A DNA stretch of 64,000 nucleotides from RGIG1993 sp964564225 (GTDB lineage: Bacteria > Bacillota > Clostridia > Oscillospirales > CAG-272), in the NCBI GenBank assembly GCA_964564225.1, contig CAZMAF010000001.1, positions 1 through 64,000 of the forward strand, given 5' to 3'. Below the pieces are notes generated by a model. That model was not told where the DNA came from. It saw nothing but the letters and a program-made list of their open reading frames with translations, and did no database searches. Shown in pieces: positions 58,216-64,000 of this stretch. The position numbers and the translations under genes are program-made. How positions within the stretch are numbered: the stretch's first letter is position 1; each line of letters starts with the position of its first letter.

Positions 58216-59142
58216 ATGGATCCGATTATTTCAATTTCTTATTATTTTAAATCATCTGACGAGGAAAAGAATTTTATTTTGTCTTGTGAGGACAATTTTA
58301 ATCGACAAATTGAGGACTGTGCTGATCGAATTTTAGCGAGTAAAACGCATTTTGTGATGCTGTCCGGACCGTCCTGTTCGGGTAAGACTACTGCCTCAAG
58401 CCGTATCGTCTCTGCCTTTTCTCAAAAGGGTGTAAGGGTTAAGGTTATTTCGATTGACGATTTTTACCTGAGTCGCGCGCTTCTTGAAAAACGCGCCAAG
58501 GAGGCGGGGCAACCGATTGATTTTGATTCGCCCACTACCATTGATCTTGAAGGATTGAAGGAAGCGATGCTTGCGCTTCGGGAACGTCGTATGGCGATGC
58601 TTCCGCATTATTCTTTTAAAACGGGTGAGCGTGACCGCACAGATGCGTTTGATGCTTCGACGGCAGATATGTACCTTTTTGAGGGTATTCAGGCGATTTA
58701 TCCCGAGGTGCTTGCGCTTCTTGGCAATGAACCCTATTTTTCGGTGTATATCCGTCCTGCAAGCTCAATTGCGGCAGGAGGGGAGCTTTTTGAGTCGCAT
58801 GAGCTTCGTTTTGCAAGACGTCTTGTGCGTGACTTTCGGTATCGCGCGGCTCAGCCCGATACAACCTTTATGCTTTGGGAAGGGGTACGCGCCAACGAAA
58901 AGCAGTATCTTGAGCCTGTTGAATACGACGTTGATTTTCGTATTGATTCGACGATGGGCTATGAGCCTGCCATGATTCGCGATCTTTACCTTGCCTATCT
59001 TGCGGTGGTAAAGGAAGACTCACCTTATTACGAAAAAGCGAAGCTTCTGATGACGGAATACGATCACGTACCGTCAATTTCGTCGGATTTTCTGCCTGAT
59101 GATTCCATCTTCCGCGAGTTTATCGGGAAACGGGGAGAATGA
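58216..59142 (+). CDS. Uridine kinase-like P-loop kinase
   Basis: A 308-residue phosphoribulokinase/uridine-kinase family protein. Walker A GPSCSGKTT is at 51-59, then SIDDFYLSR, DFDSPTTIDLEGL and FEGIQAIYPEV as the Walker B region. It is longer than housekeeping uridine kinase (about 210), with N- and C-terminal extensions, so the substrate is uncertain. The next gene makes inosine-type nucleosides, which fits a salvage role. Confidence 0.85.
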   Translation: MDPIISISYYFKSSDEEKNFILSCEDNFNRQIEDCADRILASKTHFVMLSGPSCSGKTTASSRIVSAFSQKGVRVKVISIDDFYLSRALLEKRAKEAGQPIDFDSPTTIDLEGLKEAMLALRERRMAMLPHYSFKTGERDRTDAFDASTADMYLFEGIQAIYPEVLALLGNEPYFSVYIRPASSIAAGGELFESHELRFARRLVRDFRYRAAQPDTTFMLWEGVRANEKQYLEPVEYDVDFRIDSTMGYEPAMIRDLYLAYLAVVKEDSPYYEKAKLLMTEYDHVPSISSDFLPDDSIFREFIGKRGE

Positions 59143-59164
59143 CCTGTAACAAGGAGGACTGTTT

Positions 59165-60430
59165 ATGAAATTGTTGTTTCAGAACGCGATGTTACTCGAT
59201 CGTCGCATTGTGTATCTTGCAACTGAGGATAAAAAAATAGCGTATATCGGTGAAGACCGTCCAAGCGGTCATTTTGAACGTGTGATCGACTGCCGCGGTA
59301 ACCTTCTTATGAGCGGTTTTTATAATACGCACTGTCATGCGGCAATGACGCTCTTTCGCGGCTACGGTGAGGATATGTCGCTTCGTGAGTGGCTGGATAC
59401 CCGCATTCTGCCTGCTGAAGACCGTCTTGACAACGATAAAGTCAAGTACGGCTCGCTGATGGCGATCGCCGAAATGCTGGCAAGCGGCATCGTATCCTTT
59501 TCCGATATGTATTTCTTTTGCGATAAGACTGCCGAGGCGGTGTTGGAGTCGGGTATTAAGGCAAATCTTTCCCGCTCGCTCGTTTCTTTTGAGGAGGGAA
59601 TGACGGCAAGGAATGATTCTCGCTTTTTAGAGGGTGTTTCGCTTGCGAAAACCTATCATAATGCTGATGACGGCAGAATCAAGATTGATATGTCGATCCA
59701 CGCTGAGTATTCAAATGTCGAAAGTTATATCCGCGACGTGTCGGCGTACACCGCTGAAAACGGTTATATGATGCAGCTGCACCTTTCGGAAACTGAAAAC
59801 GAGCATAATGAATGTATTGCCCGCCGTGGCAAGACGCCAACCGAGTTTTTCCGCGATTGCGGCACGTTCTCAGCACCCACGACCTGCGCGCACGGTGTAT
59901 GGCTGACCGAGAGCGATATGGATATTCTTGCCGCGCATAAGGCGACGGTATCGCATAATCCTTGCAGTAATTTAAAGTTGGGAAGCGGTATTGCGCGCGT
60001 AAAAACGATGACCGAGCGCGGTGTGAACGTTGCGCTTGGCACGGACGGCGCGGCATCGAACAATTCGCTCGATTTTTTCCGCGAAATGTACGTGGCGTCC
60101 CTGATTGCCAAGGGCTCGGCTAAAGACCCTACGGCAGGAAAGGCAAAGGATATTCTGGAGATCGCAACCGCTAATGGTGCGTTTGCACAAAGACGGCTCG
60201 ACTGCGGAAAGCTTGAAGTCGGTTATCGCGCCGATCTTGTGCTTCTTTCGCTGGACGAGATTAATACCACGCCGACTTACGATCCCATTTATACGGTGCT
60301 TTATGCCGCAAAATCGGCGAACGTGAAAATGACGGTGGCAGACGGACGTATTCTCTACGAAAATGGCGCATATACCACGCTGGATATTGAAAAGATCAAG
60401 GATAATTTCAAACGGGTTTGTGATTATTAA
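59165..60430 (+). CDS. mtaD: Amidohydrolase, MTA/SAH deaminase type
   Basis: A 421-residue metallo-deaminase. Zinc ligands H56 and H58 (THCHAAM), later LHLSETE-N, CAHGVW and GTDGAASNNSLD follow the 5'-methylthioadenosine/S-adenosylhomocysteine deaminase pattern. It would turn SAH or MTA into the inosyl form. Related chlorohydrolase-type enzymes share these motifs. AAGGAGG precedes the ATG. Confidence 0.85.
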   Translation: MKLLFQNAMLLDRRIVYLATEDKKIAYIGEDRPSGHFERVIDCRGNLLMSGFYNTHCHAAMTLFRGYGEDMSLREWLDTRILPAEDRLDNDKVKYGSLMAIAEMLASGIVSFSDMYFFCDKTAEAVLESGIKANLSRSLVSFEEGMTARNDSRFLEGVSLAKTYHNADDGRIKIDMSIHAEYSNVESYIRDVSAYTAENGYMMQLHLSETENEHNECIARRGKTPTEFFRDCGTFSAPTTCAHGVWLTESDMDILAAHKATVSHNPCSNLKLGSGIARVKTMTERGVNVALGTDGAASNNSLDFFREMYVASLIAKGSAKDPTAGKAKDILEIATANGAFAQRRLDCGKLEVGYRADLVLLSLDEINTTPTYDPIYTVLYAAKSANVKMTVADGRILYENGAYTTLDIEKIKDNFKRVCDY

Positions 60431-60480
60431 GCCGTTTGGCATTTGCCTTCGGCATCAGAAGGCGAGGGTGATCGGTTTTG

Positions 60481-62040
60481 GTGAAAAAGAGTGCTGACGG
60501 CGTTGTCAAGGGCGCTTTGTTTTTGACGGCGGCGGGACTTTTTGTTAAAGTTATCGGTATGATTTATAAAATTCCTCTGACCAATCGGTTGGGGGATGAC
60601 GGTATGGGTTATTTTAATGCGGCGTATACCGTCTACACCTTCTTTTTTGTTTTGTCAAGCTCGGGACTACCCACGGCGCTTTCGCTGTCGGTGGCAAAGG
60701 ATCTTGCGGGCGAGTCACAAAATCGGGCGTATGCACGTTTTTTGATGATGAAGCGTTTTTCCTTTATTCTCGGTATCTCGCTTTTTTTGCTCCTTTTTCT
60801 TTTGGCAAAGCCGTTTGCTCTCATGCTCGGCTCTCGTGACGCTTATCTTTCGCTTCTTGCCGTTTCTCCGTCTTTGTGGTTTGTAACTGCCGCCTCGGTG
60901 TATCGTGGCTACCATCAGGGCAGGGGAAATATGCTTCCGAGCGCTTTGTCGCAGATGATCGAGGCGTTTGGAAAGCTTTTTTTCGGTCTTTTTTTTCTGG
61001 GGCTTGCCGCATCCTACGGCTTTACCAAGGACAAAATGGCGGCGTATGCGATTTTAGGGCTTTCCTTTGCAACCTTTTTGACCTATCTTTTTCTGTCGCT
61101 TTTTTGCCGCGAGAAAAGAAGTGCGGTATTGCTTTCGCGCGATGAAAGGCGGTATCTTACGCTTGATACGCTGAAAACGGCAACGCCGATCACGCTGTCG
61201 GCACTTGCGGCGACGCTTGTGACTACGCTCGATCTTTTGCTTCTGATGCGCGCATTGCAGAGGGTGGGATACAGTCCTGATGCCGCCAATGCGGCGTGGG
61301 GCAATTATTCTTCTCTCGTTTTGCCGCTTTTTCACATGCCTCAGATTTTGATTACGCCGATTGCTGCTTCTGCCTTGCCTGCGCTTCGCCGCGCGATTGC
61401 AAAAGGGGAAAAGGAGCGCGCGCATTCGCTTGTTTCGGGCGCTTTGGTGATTACGGCGCTTGTATCGGTGCTGTCCGCGCTCGGACTTTCGCTTTTTTCA
61501 CGCGATGCGTTATTACTTATTTATACCGATTCTGCTGCTATTTCGCGTGCTTATCCGCATCTTGCCTTAGTTGCCATTGCCATTTTCCCCTTTGGCATTA
61601 TGACGGTTTCGGCAGCATTTTTGCAGGCTCACGGAAAGCTCTGGCTGCCGACGGTATCGCTTCTTGTCGGCGCTCTTTTAAAGCTTTTATTTACTCTTTT
61701 GGGTGTTTCTTTTCTTGGGGAAGCGGTATCGCCTTTTGGCACGCTGCTTTCCTATGCCGTGTCGGCGGCGATCAATCTTGCAGCTCTTGCGAAATGTTCG
61801 GATCGGAAGCTTCTTTCGCGGATTGTGCTCTTACCTTTTTCGATTTCGACGATTTCGGTTGGTGTGGGATATTTCGCGAAGCATTATTTCGATAGCTATA
61901 TTGTCGACTTTCGCATTGCTACACTTCTTGCGATCTTTCTTTCGGGTGCGCTTGCCCTCGTTCTGATCGCAGTCTCCGGCATTTTACGATCAAAAGAATT
62001 TGTTGAATTTTTTAAAAAGGAAAATAAATCCATATCATAA
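60481..62040 (+). CDS. SpoVB/YabM-like lipid II or polysaccharide flippase
   Basis: A 519-519 residue range protein (519 from GTG 60481; TTG 60478 adds one) with about 14 membrane helices; VKGALFLTAAGLFVKVIGMIYKI is written here only in part: KGALFLTAAGLFVKVIGM. This N-terminus and the gene order before mazG-yabO-yabP-yabQ-divIC match YabM/SpoVB, needed for spore cortex peptidoglycan. GAGGGTG lies 10 bases before GTG 60481. Confidence 0.88.
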   Translation: MKKSADGVVKGALFLTAAGLFVKVIGMIYKIPLTNRLGDDGMGYFNAAYTVYTFFFVLSSSGLPTALSLSVAKDLAGESQNRAYARFLMMKRFSFILGISLFLLLFLLAKPFALMLGSRDAYLSLLAVSPSLWFVTAASVYRGYHQGRGNMLPSALSQMIEAFGKLFFGLFFLGLAASYGFTKDKMAAYAILGLSFATFLTYLFLSLFCREKRSAVLLSRDERRYLTLDTLKTATPITLSALAATLVTTLDLLLLMRALQRVGYSPDAANAAWGNYSSLVLPLFHMPQILITPIAASALPALRRAIAKGEKERAHSLVSGALVITALVSVLSALGLSLFSRDALLLIYTDSAAISRAYPHLALVAIAIFPFGIMTVSAAFLQAHGKLWLPTVSLLVGALLKLLFTLLGVSFLGEAVSPFGTLLSYAVSAAINLAALAKCSDRKLLSRIVLLPFSISTISVGVGYFAKHYFDSYIVDFRIATLLAIFLSGALALVLIAVSGILRSKEFVEFFKKENKSIS

Positions 62041-62063
62041 TGAAAATATAAAGGATGATGGTT

Positions 62064-62717
62064 ATGAACGAACAGGCAAAACGCTTAAAAAATAAGGAAA
62101 AATACACAGTGGACGATCTTGTTGATATTATGGCACTTCTTCGTGCCGAGGACGGATGCCCTTGGGACAGAGAGCAAACACATGAGTCGATTCGTTCGAA
62201 TTTTATTGAGGAAACCTACGAAGTTATTGAGGCAATCGATACGGAAAATGCGTCGCTTCTTCGTGAGGAGCTTGGTGACGTGCTTTTGCAGGTTGTTTTT
62301 CATGCGCGTATTTCGGAGGAAGCGGGTGATTTTACCTTTGACGACGTGGCTGATGAGGTTTGTCGCAAGCTCGTGGTGCGCCATCCTCATATTTTCGCTG
62401 ACGTAGAGGCGGATACCACCGATAAGGTTTTAACAAATTGGGATAAGATCAAGGCGGAAACCAAAAAACAGAAGACGGTATCTGATACCTTAAACTCGGT
62501 GTCGCGCAGTCTGCCTTCGCTGATGCGCGCGACAAAAATTGCAAAAAAAGCGGCAAAAGCGGGCTATGGGAAGCCGTTCGACGTTGTGGTAGGCGATCTT
62601 TTATTCGATATTGCCACCCTTTGTAATGAGAACGGTATTGATCCCGAAAAGGCGCTTTACGATGCTTGTGATCGCCGTATTCTTGAAGTAACGGAAGAGG
62701 AAAATAATGAGAATTGA
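62064..62717 (+). CDS. mazG: MazG-type nucleoside triphosphate pyrophosphohydrolase
   Basis: A 217-residue protein: MazG domain with CPWDREQTHESI, then EETYEVIEAI and EELGDVLLQVVFHARI, the metal-binding acidic motifs. The N-terminal tetrapyrrole-methylase domain present in Bacillus YabN is absent. The AAGGA at 62051 overlaps the first ATG (62055), so ATG 62064 is the better start. It overlaps yabO by 11 bases. Confidence 0.93.
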   Translation: MNEQAKRLKNKEKYTVDDLVDIMALLRAEDGCPWDREQTHESIRSNFIEETYEVIEAIDTENASLLREELGDVLLQVVFHARISEEAGDFTFDDVADEVCRKLVVRHPHIFADVEADTTDKVLTNWDKIKAETKKQKTVSDTLNSVSRSLPSLMRATKIAKKAAKAGYGKPFDVVVGDLLFDIATLCNENGIDPEKALYDACDRRILEVTEEENNEN

Positions 62718-62955
62718 TAAATATCTGAAGGTGTCGCGCCTGATCAAGCGTAGAACGGTGGCATCGGATGCTTGCGACGGCGAGCATATTTACGTTAACG
62801 GCAAGCTTGTCAAGCCGAGTTACAGAGTCAGGATCGGGGATGAGATTGAGATCCGTTTCGGTCAGCGCACGCTGGTGGTACGGGTGCTTTCGACTGTCGA
62901 GCATATCGGCAAAGCGGAGGCATCGTCGATGTTTGAGGTCATTTCGCAGTCCTAA
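62707..62955 (+). CDS. rqcP: S4-domain RNA-binding protein RqcP (YabO)
   Basis: An 82-residue S4 domain (RIDKYLKVSRLIKRRTVASDACD, in part) of the Hsp15/RqcP type. In Bacillus RqcP works with RqcH to add alanine tails on stalled 50S subunits. It keeps the classical neighbours mazG and yabP. Together with mutS2/RqcU at 24588 it gives two of the factors for ribosome quality control in this window. Confidence 0.93.
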   Translation: MRIDKYLKVSRLIKRRTVASDACDGEHIYVNGKLVKPSYRVRIGDEIEIRFGQRTLVVRVLSTVEHIGKAEASSMFEVISQS

Positions 62956-63015
62956 GCATAAAATCACTCTGCCTTTGCATAGAATAGGCTAAAACCTATG
63001 GCAAAGGAGAGGCGT

Positions 63016-63288
63016 ATGGCAGAAGGAAAAAATTTCAGAAATGAGCTTACGATGGTGGGACGGCAGACGCTTTCGCTCGACGGAGTTCACGATATTTTAG
63101 CATTTGATACGAATTTCGCGCTCTTATCGACAGAGCTTGGCGTTCTTACCGTCGAGGGTGAGGCGTTACATATTGAAAAGACAGACGTTGCAAGCGGCGT
63201 ACTTGTGTTGAACGGTCGGATTGATTCGCTTTTATACTCGGATGATCAGCCTTCGCGCAAAAAGGGTTTGTTCGGGCGCAAGGGATGA
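63016..63288 (+). CDS. yabP: Sporulation protein YabP
   Basis: A 90-residue YabP-family protein (LSLDGVHDILAFDTNFALLSTE in part: DGVHDILAFD). AAAGGAGAGG sets ATG 63016; the earlier ATG 62998 lies before the ribosome site. Needed for spore coat or cortex assembly. It overlaps yabQ by ATGA. Confidence 0.88.
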   Translation: MAEGKNFRNELTMVGRQTLSLDGVHDILAFDTNFALLSTELGVLTVEGEALHIEKTDVASGVLVLNGRIDSLLYSDDQPSRKKGLFGRKG

Positions 63289-63641
63289 AGCTCTATCTTT
63301 CCCAAAAAGCGCTTCTTTGCCTGTTTTCAGGCGGATTTCTTGTGGGCGTTCTGGCATCTCTTATCTATATTTTGAGTGAGCTTTTCTTTTTTCATAAGCC
63401 ACGTTCGGTATTTGGGCGCGTTTTGCGGCATGTTTTGGTGGCGTTCCGTGATTTTTTGCTCTTTACCGCAGTCGGTGTTGTGGATGCCATTCTGTTTTTT
63501 GTCTATCATAGCGGAAGGGTACGGGCGACGGTTTTCGTTTTGAATATGCTTGGCTTTGGTTTGGGGTATTATCTGTTTTTTCGCCCGATCTTTCGTTTTT
63601 TGCGACAGTGGATCGGTAAGCGTTTTTGGGAAAAGAAGTGA
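63285..63641 (+). CDS. yabQ: Sporulation protein YabQ
   Basis: A 118-residue membrane protein with three or four helices (LFSGGFLVGVLASLIYIL, FLLFTAVGVVDAILFFVYH and VFVLNMLGFGLGYYLFF). YabQ goes to the outer forespore membrane in Bacillus and is required for cortex formation. Identification leans on gene order as well as hydrophobic pattern. Confidence 0.88.
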   Translation: MKLYLSQKALLCLFSGGFLVGVLASLIYILSELFFFHKPRSVFGRVLRHVLVAFRDFLLFTAVGVVDAILFFVYHSGRVRATVFVLNMLGFGLGYYLFFRPIFRFLRQWIGKRFWEKK

Positions 63642-63650
63642 GGACGTTAT

Positions 63651-63938
63651 ATGAAGAAAAAGATTTGGTTTTTGATTATCATTACTGTGGTCGTTCTTGT
63701 GGCGATCGTGACGGTCATTTCCACGCAGATCGCGCTTTCCAAGGAAAAGGAGCGCATTCGGGAGCTTGAAATCTTGCGTGATCAGCTTCTTCTTGAAAAC
63801 GAGCGCTTGACACATGATCTGAATGAAGATATTACCGACGCTTATATTGTCAGAATGATGCGAAAGCTTGGGTATTATTTTCCCGGTGAGAAACAACTTA
63901 CCTTCGTGGACACGCCGACAACCGAGGAAAAAGAATAG
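63651..63938 (+). CDS. divIC: Septum formation initiator DivIC/FtsB
   Basis: A 95-residue bitopic protein: short basic cytosolic start, membrane helix about 5-25, then a coiled coil (ALSKEKERIRELEILRDQLL in part) and the short conserved IVRMMRKLGYYFPGE region. It bridges the divisome with FtsL and FtsQ/DivIB. It is the last gene of the yab cluster. Confidence 0.92.
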   Translation: MKKKIWFLIIITVVVLVAIVTVISTQIALSKEKERIRELEILRDQLLLENERLTHDLNEDITDAYIVRMMRKLGYYFPGEKQLTFVDTPTTEEKE

Positions 63939-63959
63939 GTTCAAGCGTTTTTGGTCAGT

Positions 63960-63998
63960 AAAAAACTGTCTTCAAAAAATGAAGACAGTTTTTTGTTT
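63960..63998 (+). terminator. Terminator of the yab-divIC cluster
   Basis: AAAAAACTGTCTTC pairs with GAAGACAGTTTTTT (14 bp, 7-base loop) at the right edge of the window. Confidence 0.93.
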
Positions 63999-64000
63999 TA

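Overview
The window looks like a chromosomal contig from an anaerobic, spore-forming-lineage Clostridia species, probably a gut commensal recovered as a draft or metagenome assembly (there is a 100-N scaffold gap at 10782-10881). The lineage call rests on gene order: yqfC-yqfD-phoH-ybeY-era-recO, then mutS2; cdaA-cdaR; recJ-rel-dtd-hemZ; and spoVB/yabM-mazG-yabO-yabP-yabQ-divIC are Firmicutes arrangements, and several genes are sporulation-specific. PerR with rubrerythrin, HemZ and radical-SAM enzymes fit an anaerobe. A choloylglycine-hydrolase-family enzyme fits a gut habitat. Most promoters are plain TTGACA-17-TATAAT types, and start codons are ATG, with TTG or GTG where the Shine-Dalgarno sequence forces it.

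Layout. 1-7921: one arginine-biosynthesis operon (argG partial at the left edge, argH, argC, argJ, argB, argD, argF), covering glutamate to arginine apart from carbamoyl phosphate supply. 8000-11345: accessory stretch with a pilin/beta-helix surface protein behind a promoter with two matching palindromes, a YegP-like protein, a membrane protein with a YGQ(P/Q)P repeat tail broken by the assembly gap, and the remains of an XRE regulator fused to the end of a flippase gene. 11304-18812: flippase, FTR-like iron-sulfur protein, metG, a membrane protein, a CofE-like protein, an Lrp regulator, a PRPP-synthetase-like protein and a CopZ-like chaperone. 18952-26954: a YlbJ-like gene and the yqfC to mutS2 housekeeping cluster. 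27020-31345: bile-salt-hydrolase-like enzyme, radical SAM enzyme, an ECF S-component behind a wrecked coaX, and small unknown genes. 31371-38537: M48 protease, three tRNAs among hairpin-rich repeats, nadE, a decayed DUF898-like gene, two regulators and a DegV protein. 38784-46854: perR-rbr, a 1006-residue tandem-TIR/TPR protein with a possible structured RNA beside it, split transketolase, PduL and a ClpP/TepA-like protein. 46909-63938: a long co-directional run for c-di-AMP synthesis, DNA repair, (p)ppGpp, tRNA proofreading, heme, purine salvage, spore coat/cortex and division.

The most unusual content is (i) the tandem TIR-TPR protein, whose first TIR copy has lost the putative catalytic glutamate; (ii) the palindrome pair around the pilin/beta-helix promoter; (iii) three decayed genes not visible as open frames (XRE, coaX, DUF898-like), the last with stops at three conserved tryptophan positions and no frameshift; and (iv) hairpin-repeat modules beside tRNA genes. 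I did not find a CRISPR array, a transposase or a prophage. No clearly new multi-gene system is demonstrable from sequence alone.
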